DNA of 64,000 nucleotides, taken from positions 372,001 to 436,000 of the forward strand of contig NZ_JAHQRJ010000002.1 of the NCBI RefSeq assembly GCF_019052805.1, in the 5' to 3' direction. The first letter of the stretch is position 1, and each line of letters starts with the position of its first letter. This DNA comes from Noviherbaspirillum sp. L7-7A. Its GTDB lineage: Bacteria > Pseudomonadota > Gammaproteobacteria > Burkholderiales > Burkholderiaceae_D. The position numbers and the translations under genes are program-made. Below the pieces are notes generated by a model. That model saw only the letters and a program-made list of their open reading frames with translations. It was not told the origin of the DNA and made no database searches. Of this stretch, positions 28,851 through 38,532 are shown in pieces.

Positions 28851-29576
28851 ATGTCCATTACTCTGGCCCAAGGTCGGCAGTTTCATAATCATCTGCTAGC
28901 AAAGCTCACTGACGAACAATTCCGCCCCTTACTTTTCCTGTTTAATCTGGTAGAAAACAACGTGAAGGACGTCCTCGTACGTCAGGGGGATCCAATCCAA
29001 TATGTTTATTTCCCTTGCTCTGGTGCTTACTCCTGCATGGTGGACATGGAAAACGGGTCCGGTGTGGAAGTCGGCACCGTCGGCAACGAAGGCTTTACCA
29101 ATGTTGAAATGTTGATGGATGCCACGATTGCCATTGAGACTGTGGTATGCCAAGTCGCTGGTAGTAGCTTGCGGATCAGCGCAAATGATTTCCGGACGGC
29201 GATTGCCGACTCCCGAGCGCTAAACAAGCTCCTCAAATGCAGCGGGCAGGCTTATCTAGCCCAAGTGTCCCAATCGGTTGCCTGCAACCGGCTGCATAGC
29301 ACCGATATCCGTTTTGCGCGCTGGCTGCTCATCACCCATGACCGGGTGCAGGGCGATGAATTCTTGATCACGCAGGAGTTCTTAGCCGCCATGCTGGGCG
29401 TACATCGGCCCAGTGTCAGCGTGGTGGCCGGGCTATTCCAACAGGCAGGGATGATCCAGTACACGCGTGGCCATATGAAAATACTGGATCGCGCCAAGCT
29501 GGAGGAATCGGCTTGCGAATGCTATGCCGTGGTACGAGGACAGTTTGAGCGCTTACTCGGCGTACCTCGGGGCTGA
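28851..29576 (+). CDS. Crp/Fnr-family transcriptional regulator (paralogue)
   Basis: 241 residues, same architecture as its neighbour at 27.9 kb: DVLVRQGDPIQYVYFPCSGAYS, GVEVGTVGNEGFTN, HTH ITQEFLAAMLGVHRPSVS and wing YTRGHMKILDR, C-terminal LEESACECYAVV. AAGGAAA site before ATG. A recognition helix identical to that of the neighbour suggests overlapping target sites; the effector domains differ more. Tandem duplication is the simplest explanation. Confidence 0.9.
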   Translation: MSITLAQGRQFHNHLLAKLTDEQFRPLLFLFNLVENNVKDVLVRQGDPIQYVYFPCSGAYSCMVDMENGSGVEVGTVGNEGFTNVEMLMDATIAIETVVCQVAGSSLRISANDFRTAIADSRALNKLLKCSGQAYLAQVSQSVACNRLHSTDIRFARWLLITHDRVQGDEFLITQEFLAAMLGVHRPSVSVVAGLFQQAGMIQYTRGHMKILDRAKLEESACECYAVVRGQFERLLGVPRG

Positions 29577-30002
29577 CTTAGCAGTCGCGGTGCGATATGT
29601 TTACAGTTGACTCTGACATATAGCGTAACGAACAAAACTGAAGGGCCACTGCTGATTTATCAGTAGACAGACGTTAATAGATCACCAACTTCAGCTTCTG
29701 GCCGGCTGTCGCCAATGCTGGAGGACTAGACTCGACCCGATATAGATAGTCCGTATCGCTTTCGGTGATACTGGGAACGGCTGGCAGACAATTTCCAGTC
29801 AAAGCGGGACATGCACCCGCGGATTACGAATAAATCGACCCAAACACGCGATGTTCGCCGCTTTAGTTTCGAGTCCGCGGGTGTGCTTGCGCTCTTAAAC
29901 GAATACTCAGGGTTCGCCGTCCGACCGGCTCACTATAGTGCCTTCGCAGAACGCAAGCTCGCACGCCCCGTTCCGACAACCTATCATTTTAGGAGGTGTT
30001 TG
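29577..30002. other. Intergenic, left flank of an IS110 element
   Basis: 426 bases. The last bases contain the AGGAGG ribosome site (29991-29996) of the IS110 transposase, so the left end of that element lies within this stretch. No gene supported. Confidence 0.4.
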
Positions 30003-31269
30003 ATGAACCCTCTGTCTGACTCTGGCAGCCCATTTTCTGCTTTCGTCGGCATCGATTGAACCGACACAAAGCATGATGTCTGTGTGCAGGCAGCCAACAT
30101 TGACCAGCGCGAATTCACTTGCTTTCCACATCAAACCAACCGCATCGAAGAATGGGCATTGGGGATGCATCGTCGTTTCGGCGGTACGATCGCCATTGCG
30201 CTTGAGCTGGCCAAAGGGCGTATTGTCTATGCTCTGCAGAAATATGATTTCTTTGTGCTCTTTCCCATCAACTCATTCACCCTGGCGAAGATTGGGAAGC
30301 CTTTAAACCCAGCCGTGCCAAAGACAATCTCAGCGATGCAGAGCTTGCGCTGGAATTGCTGTTACGGCATGCCGATCGGTTTAGGCCTCTCAAGCCACAA
30401 AGTGTGGCAATGCGCACGCTGCTGACCTTGGTCGAGCAGCGGCGAGAACTAATTGGCGACAAGACCCGATTTACCAACCGGCTATGCAATACGTTGAAGC
30501 AATACTATCCGCAAGCGCTTGAGTGGTTCGAACAACGCGATACCGCGTTGTTCTGTGACTTCATTAGCCGCTGGCCAACCCTGATGGATGTCAAGCGCGC
30601 CCGGACGAGCACCTTGAAGGCATTCTTCAACGAGCATAATGCGCGGCGTGCCAAAATTGTTGAGGCGCGTATTGCGTCGATCAAGTCGGCATGCCCCTGA
30701 CCTTGGACAAAGCTGTCGTCACGCCCTATCGCCTGCAGGCATGAGTGTTGATTGATCAATTGCGCATTACCTTGCAAGCCATCGATCGGTTTGATGAAGA
30801 AATCGCCTCGGTCGCGCCAACGCTCCCAGACTATGCACTGTTCAGTGTGTTGCCTAGAGCGGGTCCCTCCTTGGCACCTCGCCTGCTGGTTGCCTTTGGT
30901 GAGCAACGCGAACGGTTTGCAAATGCCAGTGAACTCCAGCGGTACTCTGGTGTAGCACCGGTTACCGAGCCCAGTGGCAAGAAGTGCTGGGTGCATTGGC
31001 GCTGGCAGTGCCCAACGTTTCTCCGACAAACCTTCGTGGAATGGGCCGGCCAGACCATCAATAAGTCCGCTTGGGCAGGCGCTTATTACTACCACCAACG
31101 TGCCAAGGGCAGCACTTACCAAGCAGCTGTTCGCGCTTTGGCATTCAAGTGGATCCGGATCCTCTACCGATGCTGGCAAACCAGAACGCCTTACGATGAA
31201 GCACAGTACCTCGACGCTCTGCGACAACGCCAATCGTCTCTATTTATGCTACTAACTCCATCGTCCTAA
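30003..31269 (+). pseudogene. IS110-family transposase, multiply broken
   Basis: ATG 30003 with AGGAGG upstream. The frame reads FSAFVGID, then TGA (30057-30059) where the family has Trp (GID-W-TDTKHDV), then continues to about 30300. A frameshift brings DNLSDAELALELLLRHADRF and TLVEQRRELIGDKTRFTNRL into another frame to 30700. A further break precedes RITLQAIDRFDEEI and LPRAGPSLAPRLLVAFGE through to TPSS-stop at 31269. So at least one nonsense and two frame breaks. Its last codons and 3' flank recur as the 57-bp copy at 3257. Confidence 0.87.
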
Positions 31270-31308
31270 ATCACTTGACGGACTACCTCAGGGCGTGAAG
31301 CGGCCGTT
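31252..31308 (+). repeat. 57-bp IS110 3' end (copy 2)
   Basis: Spans the final transposase codons, its TAA and about 40 bp of 3' flank. 56/57 identical to 3257-3313; the two sites diverge immediately after GCGGCCGTT, which probably marks the element end or its target. Confidence 0.85.
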
Positions 31309-31483
31309 CAGCCGATACAGGCTTACGACTGCTTGGCACCATGAAGCAGCCGAGCCGTTGCGAAGTGTCGACTGGAGGCGGTAATGATTAGCGGCGCATA
31401 TTACAATTTAGCTAAAAAATTCAGAGTTTTGCTTCGAGCATAAGATTAAACGGCGTTTGCGTAGCACGTCGAAAATGATTGAA

Positions 31484-32476
31484 TCAACCTTCCATGACAA
31501 CATCCCTCAGACGTGCCTCGCCAGCCTGCGCACCTAAGCAGGCGCCGACTTCCTGCGCGCGGGGAGCTGGTGTACAAATGAACGTCGACGCCGAATAGTA
31601 AATACGCCCTACTGGATTCAGATTTTCCTCCAAGCTGTCATTGGCAAACGGTTCAACAATTAACCAGATACCATCCGAGTTCAAGCTGACGCGTACATGA
31701 GCGGCCGCGCTGACCGCATCACCCATGTCATGCAAACAATCGAACATGGTGACGAGGTCGTAACTGTTCCCCGGGAAGTCCTGAGCCCGGGCGACTTCGA
31801 AGCTTCCACGACTGGCAACGCCCGCCTGCTCCGCTGCACTTCGTGCATGCTTAACTGACGGCGCATGGTAGTCGAAGCCTACAAACGTTGAAGCCGGATA
31901 GGCCTGCGCCATGATGATCGTCGAGGCACCATGCCCGCAGCCGACGTCGGCGACAAGAGCACCCGCTTTTAACTTGGCTTCGGCGCCGTCTAGTGCGGGA
32001 ATCCAAGTCGATACCAGATTTGCCGCGTAGCCGGGCCGGAAAAAGCGCTCAGTGCCATGGAAAAGCGAGGCATCGTGCTCATGCCATCCCAATCCCAAGC
32101 CTGTACGCATTGCCTGCACTATCTTGGGAATTGCCTTGAATTGAGCGACTGCAATCTGGAATGCGCCGGGTACGAATGCCGGGCTGCCTTCCTCCGCCAA
32201 TGCAAACGCCTGTTCTTCGCTGAGGCCAAACATATGTGTTCTGGCGTCATATTCGACATAACCGCTCGCTGCCTGCGCTGATAACCACTCACGGAGGTAA
32301 CGTGCATCGGTACTAGTGCGGCGTGCGAGCTCATCGGCATCACATGGCCCGTTGGCAAGCGCCTTATAAAGCCCGAGCTGATCACCTACGACAACCGTCG
32401 CCGCATGCATGACCGCGCCCAGGTCACCAACAAAGCGCCCCATAAAGTCATTGAGCTTCTGCTCATTGATTGCCAT
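31484..32476 (-). CDS. SAM-dependent methyltransferase with winged-helix N-terminus, C-terminally cut
   Basis: 330 residues from ATG 32476, preferred over 32497 for its CAGGAGAC site. N-terminal winged-helix-like domain (VVVGDQLGLYKAL ... TDARYLREWLSAQ) and Rossmann domain with motif I ADVGCGHGAST, acidic motif VGFDYHAPS, MFDCLHDMGD. Resembles the Rv2258c-type small-molecule methyltransferases. An in-frame TGA at 31484 ends the protein after VVMEG, yet the frame continues 20 more codons (FNHFRRATQTPFNLML...) that match the usual C-terminal strand, ending at TGA 31421. The loss of the last strand may destabilise it. Confidence 0.82.
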   Translation of the reverse strand: MAINEQKLNDFMGRFVGDLGAVMHAATVVVGDQLGLYKALANGPCDADELARRTSTDARYLREWLSAQAASGYVEYDARTHMFGLSEEQAFALAEEGSPAFVPGAFQIAVAQFKAIPKIVQAMRTGLGLGWHEHDASLFHGTERFFRPGYAANLVSTWIPALDGAEAKLKAGALVADVGCGHGASTIIMAQAYPASTFVGFDYHAPSVKHARSAAEQAGVASRGSFEVARAQDFPGNSYDLVTMFDCLHDMGDAVSAAAHVRVSLNSDGIWLIVEPFANDSLEENLNPVGRIYYSASTFICTPAPRAQEVGACLGAQAGEARLRDVVMEG

Positions 32477-32557
32477 CGAAGTCTCCTGCTGTATCAAGTT
32501 ATCTGTTCTCGGCGGATTGGGCGCACAAATGGCGCCAACATCTTTTGCAAACGATTA

Positions 32558-32893
32558 CTAACGGCTAATAGCGCGTAGGCCGGCTAACACGTGCGTTAGT
32601 AGTGACCTAACGCGATGAAGTGCCGCTTGCCCGAAAAACGGTTGATTCTGCCAGCTACGCTGTGGCTGAAAGACACGGACAACGCTGGGTTCAAAGCCGC
32701 ACACAGTAACGGCCTGCCGTACATTGGCAACGTAGCTATCCCCCGGGAGGAGTTCGAAATCTTTTATGCAGTTATCCCTGGTAATCCACAAACTACCAGA
32801 GACGCAGGAAAGCGTCGTGCCGGCGGCATTCTCCATCCGCAGAAATTTGCTCGCATTGACTTCAATAAGCGCCTGGTCGAGATTGATGTTCAT
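32558..32893 (-). CDS. DUF2917 domain protein
   Basis: 111 residues from ATG 32893 (MNINLDQALIEV), which has a GCGGAGAA site; the longer start at 32944 lacks one. Small cupin-like fold typical of DUF2917: LRMENAAGTTLSCVSGSLWITRDN, then DFELLPGDSYV. Common in Burkholderiales near stress or regulatory genes; function unknown. A basic tail (HRVRSLLTHVLAGLRAISR) may be membrane-associated. Confidence 0.78.
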   Translation of the reverse strand: MNINLDQALIEVNASKFLRMENAAGTTLSCVSGSLWITRDNCIKDFELLPGDSYVANVRQAVTVCGFEPSVVRVFQPQRSWQNQPFFGQAALHRVRSLLTHVLAGLRAISR

Positions 32894-33033
32894 TTGAATT
32901 CTCCGCAACGGATCCCATCGGCGATGGGGTGAATTCATTGTCATCCGCCGGTGTGAAGCTGTCAGGAGGCACCAGTCCTACCGGCGCTTAACTTAAGGGA
33001 CTTTGGAGTGCGCTTTATAGTATCCAAGTCCTA

Positions 33034-34119
33034 TCAGCGTATCGGTGTTAGGCCTAAACCCGCCTCTCGAGCAATAACCACCGCCTTCGAACGGGTGTAA
33101 ATCTCTAGCTTTGAAAAAATGCTGGTAATGTGGTTGCGCACTGTTTTCGGACTCAGTTCCAGCCGCGCGGCAATTTGATCGTTATCCATGCCTCGCGCAA
33201 TAAGATCGAGCACTTCTGTTTCACGTGCGCTGAGTTGTGGGAAGGCAGGTTGCGCGGCGGCCAACGGACGCGATGGTGCGCCGGTACCAAAGAATTTTCG
33301 AAACTCCTCTACAAACTCAGTCCAGGATGGATCGCCTTTGATCAAGATGTGATTTCGATCTTCAAATGCAACCAACTTGGCGTGGGGTATTAGGCTCGCT
33401 GTCAGTCGTCCTTCGGCAAATGGAACAGAAGTGTCACCAGTGGAATGAGTCACAAGTGTCGGACAAGTAACGCGGGGGGCCAGATCGCGCACATCAATCC
33501 CTTGCATGGTTTGCAGTGCTGATGCAGCAACCCGACCGGATGAGGATTGCCGTTGTAACTCATTCCACCACTGCCACTGGTCAGAGTTTCCAGAAGGAAT
33601 CAAAAGAGCGCTGAATATCTGGCGGAATGCCGCATGCTTCGTTCCCCAGCCGACCTCTACCATATGGTTCAATGCATCGATTTGCTCGATCTGCTCAGGG
33701 CGTAGATTGTGAATCCGAATACCTTTGACAAAGGCGCCATGCAGCATCAGCTTTTCTACGCGGTTAGCATGATGGGCTGTGTACGCAATAGCTAGTGGAC
33801 CGCCTGCGGACATGCCAACCAAAGAAAACCGGTCAAGGCCGGCTGCGTCGACCACTGCTTCCAAGTCATTGACCCAAGCAGCAAAGGACATGTCTTCGAC
33901 ATTCCGTTCCGACAGGCCGTGGCCGCGCAGGTCATAACGGATGAATGTATGGTCGCGGGCAAACTCCTCCCAATAGGGAACCGTAATGGGATTGGTTGCA
34001 TCGTGCTCGAGGTGAGTCATCCAACTGGCAGCACGTACCAGCGGGGGGCCGCTTCCCATCGTCGCGTACGCAATACGCGTCCCATCTGCGCTAGTACAAA
34101 ACTGGATGTGCTGTCGCAT
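33034..34119 (-). CDS. Alpha/beta-hydrolase fused to LuxR-type DNA-binding domain
   Basis: 361 residues. Residues about 1-275 form an alpha/beta-hydrolase with nucleophile elbow GMSAGG (Ser104), an Asp in LVTHSTGDTSVPF and His in EDRNHILIKGD. Residues about 295-355 are a LuxR/GerE HTH: LSARETEVLDLIARGMDNDQI followed by LSPKTVRNHITSIFSKL. Intact. The fusion suggests a regulator that senses, and perhaps hydrolyses, a small ester or lactone. This architecture is known in Proteobacteria but ligands are mostly undefined. Start region follows an AT-rich gap; the ribosome site is weak. Confidence 0.9.
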   Translation of the reverse strand: MRQHIQFCTSADGTRIAYATMGSGPPLVRAASWMTHLEHDATNPITVPYWEEFARDHTFIRYDLRGHGLSERNVEDMSFAAWVNDLEAVVDAAGLDRFSLVGMSAGGPLAIAYTAHHANRVEKLMLHGAFVKGIRIHNLRPEQIEQIDALNHMVEVGWGTKHAAFRQIFSALLIPSGNSDQWQWWNELQRQSSSGRVAASALQTMQGIDVRDLAPRVTCPTLVTHSTGDTSVPFAEGRLTASLIPHAKLVAFEDRNHILIKGDPSWTEFVEEFRKFFGTGAPSRPLAAAQPAFPQLSARETEVLDLIARGMDNDQIAARLELSPKTVRNHITSIFSKLEIYTRSKAVVIAREAGLGLTPIR

Positions 34120-34391
34120 ATTGATCTGGCTACCAAGTGCTATTCACCAATGTACTCCTTTCAATGGGAGTGTGGGAGAGGCACTGGTGAACCAAGCTAG
34201 ATTTTTTCTTATAGCATTTCGTGTCCATATTGAAGCGTGCTGATACAGTTACAGTGGATGTCTTCTGCCAACCCCGAAGCAGACGCTCGGACGAATGCTT
34301 TGAACGGCCGCTGCTGGCCGAAAGGGGTAGATGGAAGGCAAAGTCGTACTGACGCCTCGCCGATCCAGCATGTCCGACAAAAGGCGGCTTG

Positions 34392-35033
34392 CTACTCATT
34401 CTTCCAATCACCCAGCTTCTCTAGCGCAGACGCGATTGCCAGCTTGGCTTTAGGCGTCGAGATGCCGGTTCTGCTATTGACATGCACAAGCTGGGGCATG
34501 CCGGCGGGAAATGCACTGCGCTCGTCGTCGATGATCACGTAAGCATCCACGGCGATGTCGTGCTGGGCAACGTATGCCTGGATCGATTCCTCGCGGCCGA
34601 CAGACGGATCCGTTACGCCAATTAGACGCTCGGCCAGCTTGGACGGGAGGATCGCGCGCAAGCTGCGGAGGCTGAGTCGGTGCCGCCAAGTCGAATGACA
34701 TACAAGAACGACGTCCAGGTGCGGCTCAAGCAGCTCGACCAGAACAGCAGCCCAAATGAACCGCTGGTCCTCCGGGTCGCAGTAGATGCCGCCGGCTTCA
34801 TCTTCGTAAGCGATGCCAGTCGGATGCAAGACTCCATCGATGCCGAAGAAGACAGCGCGGAGTCCGCGCCGCCCTGCTTCTTGCAATTTCAACCCGCTAG
34901 CGATGACAGTTTGTTGATAGTCAGACACTTTTTCATCGAGCGCGCTGCCTGCGAGTTCAATTTCGTCCGTCGCTTCAAAATTAAAGGCGAGCTGCTCCGG
35001 AGGCGCTTTTGAGGATTTTTTCGTGTTGCTCAT
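34392..35033 (-). CDS. HAD-like protein (Swiss-army-knife RNA-repair HAD type), nucleophile changed
   Basis: 213 residues from ATG 35033. After a linker, HAD motif I reads FFGIDGVLHPTG; family members have D-x-DG-V-LHP, so the first, nucleophilic Asp is Gly here, while the second Asp is kept. Motif II-like HSTWRHR and motif IV-like YVIIDDERSAFP are present. Matches the HAD_SAK family found alone or fused in RNA-repair proteins. With Gly at the nucleophile, phosphatase activity is doubtful. Followed 3' by a dispersed-repeat core. Confidence 0.72.
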   Translation of the reverse strand: MSNTKKSSKAPPEQLAFNFEATDEIELAGSALDEKVSDYQQTVIASGLKLQEAGRRGLRAVFFGIDGVLHPTGIAYEDEAGGIYCDPEDQRFIWAAVLVELLEPHLDVVLVCHSTWRHRLSLRSLRAILPSKLAERLIGVTDPSVGREESIQAYVAQHDIAVDAYVIIDDERSAFPAGMPQLVHVNSRTGISTPKAKLAIASALEKLGDWKNE

Positions 35034-35207
35034 GCATTGAGTGTAGCGAGTATTTCGTCCTGTTACACCGGCACGGCGTGCCGATGTTTCAAAAAGTTTT
35101 ACGTCTCTTGAAACGTCTGTATTGGGCTGACATAGAGTCACGATGGGCCACACACGAGCGGCTGCTACATGCCTGAAGATCCAATCGGCCGCGGCCGGCT
35201 CCAGTTC

Positions 35208-35438
35208 CTAGCCGGCAATCGAGGCGCAGTCGTGGTACTGCTTCAGGGGGTTGTCCTCGCCCATTCCAAGAATGGCATTGATGGAGTATCCCCGTGCATC
35301 GAACTCTTTGCGATTCATCGCGCCGAGATCGTCGTGTGACGGATACGGGTGCGCGGCGTGCAACTCCTGCTTGATTTGCCGGGCCTTGTGGTCTCGTATG
35401 AAGACGGCGTGAAACCATCGCGCGCTGCAGTGTTGCAT
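35208..35438 (-). CDS. Hypothetical small protein, 76 aa
   Basis: Starts at ATG 35438 (MQHCSARWFHAVFIRDHKAR), which has a CGGAGAAAG ribosome site; the upstream extension to 35477 runs into a dispersed repeat and is not believed. Basic N-terminal half (HKARQIKQELHAAHPYPS), then NRKEFDARGYSINAILGMGED. Not recognised. Same strand as the HAD-like gene 175 bp downstream. Confidence 0.6.
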   Translation of the reverse strand: MQHCSARWFHAVFIRDHKARQIKQELHAAHPYPSHDDLGAMNRKEFDARGYSINAILGMGEDNPLKQYHDCASIAG

Positions 35439-35663
35439 GCTTTCTCCGTGTCCAACAAATGGTCGGTTATTCGCCAAAAGTTGCCGAGGCTACCGTCCCA
35501 GAACGACCCATATTAGCCATTCCGCCCTATCCTTTGGGTGTCTGCTTTGGAGCCAACTCCGGCAGTAGCAACCAGTTAGCGCCGACCTGACACGCTCGAT
35601 GAAGACGCTAGGCCGAAAATCTATCATCGTCCTACTGACGGGTTGGTCAGCAATGTGATGAAT

Positions 35664-37670
35664 TCAATTAGCGGCTCTACTATTACTTCGGGAAATCCCT
35701 ATTTGGCCACGCTTAGCAACGTCTAAGATTTTCTGCACCAGTTCAGACGGCTCGATGGGTTTAGTCAAGTAAGCAGTAAATCCAGCCTGAAGCGCACGTG
35801 CTTGGTCATCGCCTCGTGCAAAAGCAGTTAGAGCGATGGCCGGTACGGTACTGGCACGCTTATCGAGAAGGGCACGTATACAACGAAGTAGTTCAAAACC
35901 ATCCATATTTGGCATGCCAATGTCACTTACGATGACATCCGGCAATTTCCTTTGGATTATTGACAGGCCGTCCTTCGCATTTGACGCAGTCAATGTTCTC
36001 GCACCGCACTCCCCAAGAAGATGCCTAACGACTTCAAGCGCATCAGGTTCATCGTCAATAACGAGCACTGTCATTCCTGACAGGTCAACCGGCTTAAAGC
36101 CGGCCCGCTCGCTTTCTGGTACCCGGTATTCACGACTACCCGCCGGCCGGGTAGTCGCATTTCCTTGCCGAGGCAAGCCGAGCACAAAGGTCGTGCCTGT
36201 GTTCTCGCCATCACTCTCTGCGCGTATCCACCCACCATGCAGTTCTACCAGTTGCTTAACAATGGCCAAGCCAAGTCCCAAGCCACCATAGCGACGTGTA
36301 GTCGAGGCATCTGCTTGGCGAAATCGGTCGAAAACGTACGGCAAAAAGACCGGATCAATGCCGATGCCGGAATCATTTACTTTAATGAGAATTTCATGAT
36401 CGGACGCCTCCAAAAGGACCCGAATCCTACCCTCCCTCGGGGTGAACTTGACCGCATTGGAAAGTAGGTTCCACATCACTTGCTGGAGGCGATTCTGATC
36501 GCCGGACATATGACCGGCATCGACAGCCAAGAGCTTTTCCAGCCGTATCTGCTTTGCAAGGGCTGCGGGACGAATGGTGTCCATTGCCGCCTCAATGAAC
36601 GTTACAGGGTTGGCTTGTTGCACGTCCAGGGTGATTTTCCCGGAAATGATCTTACTCATATCCAGCAAGTCATCAATGAGCTTTGCCTGGGCACGGGCAT
36701 TGCGCTCAATGGTATCAAGCCCTTTGATCAGCGTTGCTTCATCCTTTGTGGCTCCCCTCAAGATTTGGGACCAGCCGAGAATGGCCGACAAGGGGGTACG
36801 CAGTTCGTGTGAAAGTGTCGCCAGAAACTCGTCTTTCAGCACGTTCATCCGCTCGGCCTGTTGCCGGGCAGACCGCTCACCGTTCAACAGTGCCTGTCTT
36901 TCCTCCGCTATAGCCTGGGAAGTTGCCAAGCCTTGCGCACTTGATGCAAGCCGCGCGTCAAATATCGAAGTCAGGAGGGCAATAGTCAAGACGGCACCGG
37001 TAACAATGATTACCAAGACGGCAAGTCCATCCTGGTTGAAGCCATCTCGTGCCGCCATACAGATGCTGCCTGAAGGAAAGCTCGCCGCTGCCATCCCGGT
37101 GTAGTGCATGCCGACTATGGCAAACCCCATTACCACGGCCGCCACTGCACGCAGCATGTGCGCATGTTGTATCCGTCGCTGTAACTTAAAGGCAATCCAT
37201 AACGCGGCACCTGACGCCAAGATCGCAATGGTAATAGATGCGACGACTAACCACGCATCGTATTCAATTCCAGGCTGCATACGCATCGCCGCCATACCGG
37301 AATAGTGCATAGTGACAATGCCGATACCCATAAGCACGGCTCCAGCAGCCAGCCCTTTAACTGGCAGCTTTGGCTGGCTGGCTTGCCATAATGCCAAACC
37401 GGAAACCAGCACAGGAAGCGTCAGCGAGAACACCGTCAGGCCCAGATCGTAACCCACCGCGATCGGAAGACGAAATGCCAGCATGCCGATGAAATGCATT
37501 GACCAGATACCAATCCCCATCGCAATCGCACCACCGGCAATCCACCAGCGCGCAATATTTCCTGCCGAGTGCGTCACCCGGTCCGCAAGTCTGAGCGCGG
37601 TATAGGACGCCAAGATTGATACCAGTATAGAACTCAGTACCAGCGAAGCTTCGTAGTCAACAGCTAACAT
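35664..37670 (-). CDS. MHYT-domain membrane hybrid histidine kinase
   Basis: 668 residues from ATG 37670. Seven-helix MHYT sensor (about 1-240) with the copper/gas-ligand-type motifs MHFIGM (58), MHYSGM (121) and MHYTGM (188), proposed for the family to bind a metal and sense O2, CO or NO. Then a short coiled coil, HisKA with His288 (LSHELRTPLSAILGW), HATPase_c (LLSNAVKFTP, DSGIGIDP, GGLGLGLAIVKQ) and a receiver domain with Asp583 (IVSDIGMPNMDG) and Lys637 (LTKPIE). Complete. Located at the inner membrane. Partner protein not in the window. Confidence 0.94.
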   Translation of the reverse strand: MLAVDYEASLVLSSILVSILASYTALRLADRVTHSAGNIARWWIAGGAIAMGIGIWSMHFIGMLAFRLPIAVGYDLGLTVFSLTLPVLVSGLALWQASQPKLPVKGLAAGAVLMGIGIVTMHYSGMAAMRMQPGIEYDAWLVVASITIAILASGAALWIAFKLQRRIQHAHMLRAVAAVVMGFAIVGMHYTGMAAASFPSGSICMAARDGFNQDGLAVLVIIVTGAVLTIALLTSIFDARLASSAQGLATSQAIAEERQALLNGERSARQQAERMNVLKDEFLATLSHELRTPLSAILGWSQILRGATKDEATLIKGLDTIERNARAQAKLIDDLLDMSKIISGKITLDVQQANPVTFIEAAMDTIRPAALAKQIRLEKLLAVDAGHMSGDQNRLQQVMWNLLSNAVKFTPREGRIRVLLEASDHEILIKVNDSGIGIDPVFLPYVFDRFRQADASTTRRYGGLGLGLAIVKQLVELHGGWIRAESDGENTGTTFVLGLPRQGNATTRPAGSREYRVPESERAGFKPVDLSGMTVLVIDDEPDALEVVRHLLGECGARTLTASNAKDGLSIIQRKLPDVIVSDIGMPNMDGFELLRCIRALLDKRASTVPAIALTAFARGDDQARALQAGFTAYLTKPIEPSELVQKILDVAKRGQIGISRSNSRAAN

Positions 37671-38330
37671 CGTCGGATTTAGGCGCAATGCATTTCGCGA
37701 TGAATATAGGTAAATCCTATTATCTCACCTAACTACAGAATAATGCTTCTCCCAGTCAATATAGCAAGAGAGGCCGCTGCTCTTTACCGGCGAACACACC
37801 GGGTGAGCGTTCTCACCTCCATTAATGCCAAAGGGGTGGGAAAAAGCATGTCCTTGAAGCTTGCTGTTAATTATTATTAAACACGCTTACTACCGTTCTG
37901 CAAATGGCCGCTGTACGCCGCATACCTGCCATTCGACTCGTTCCGTCGAGTGACTGAAAGTGGCCGAACCCAGACGATCACGCGGGCTAAAAATTTTGGT
38001 TAAATCTCACACTCCCGTTCAGATGAACTTTTAGCTTCTACAACTTATTGAGAAATCCGCGACCCTTACAAATCGGATCGGTGGCGTAAGTGTCCAAAAG
38101 GCACTATGCTTTCGGCACACCGTTGTGAAATACGTCGAAAGCCCGCACCCGCGGGCTTTTTCTACCTGTGGATTTATTTCCGTATGTAACAGCTGTAAGC
38201 AGCCTCCATAATTCCACCCAACCTAAAGTGTCTTCAATATATTTGAATTCTGGTGCGCTTGCTCAGGCGCTGAAGCTACCGGACCGACCACTGGGTGCTC
38301 CATCCCTGCTCCCTTTGCCGATAGTGATAA
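37671..38330. other. Long intergenic stretch with repeat core
   Basis: Contains a dispersed-repeat copy at 37963-38000 (GCCGAACCCAGA, then CGGGCTAAAA), which matches 43027-43061, and one terminator-type hairpin. No gene supported. Confidence 0.45.
38139..38161 (+). terminator. Rho-independent terminator
   Basis: AAGCCCGC (38139-38146), 4-base loop, GCGGGCTT (38151-38158) and T-run. No annotated plus-strand gene precedes it, so an unannotated short transcript is implied. Confidence 0.7.
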
Positions 38331-38388
38331 GACCGGGTTAGCGCCGGTCACCGACTCACCTCGGTTCCTTGTGAACCGAGGCTTTTTG
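38295..38388 (+). ncRNA. Candidate small RNA ending in a strong terminator
   Basis: A C/U-rich stretch (TGCTCCATCCCTGCTCCC) is followed by a perfect hairpin GACCGG-7 nt-CCGGTC (38331-38349), then a terminator CCTCGGTTC-5 nt-GAACCGAGG-CTTTTT (38359-38387). There is no ORF upstream. The double hairpin behind a CU-rich 5' part resembles the family at 44.7-50.2 kb. Promoter not identified. Confidence 0.4.
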
Positions 38389-38532
38389 GATTCGCATTCG
38401 CCAATCAGCCGGCGTGTGGTTTTAAGTGCACAAAGCGTGGCGCTGTATCTGTATTCTGATCTTTCTCAAACAAGACAAGAGGCTCAAGCAGATATTGAAG
38501 TCATTGCATTGCTGTTTTGAGTGGAGTTCATC

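Noticed and set aside
38331-38387. tRNA gene
   Set aside because: Two stem-loops followed by a T-run; no cloverleaf, TPsiC or CCA features.
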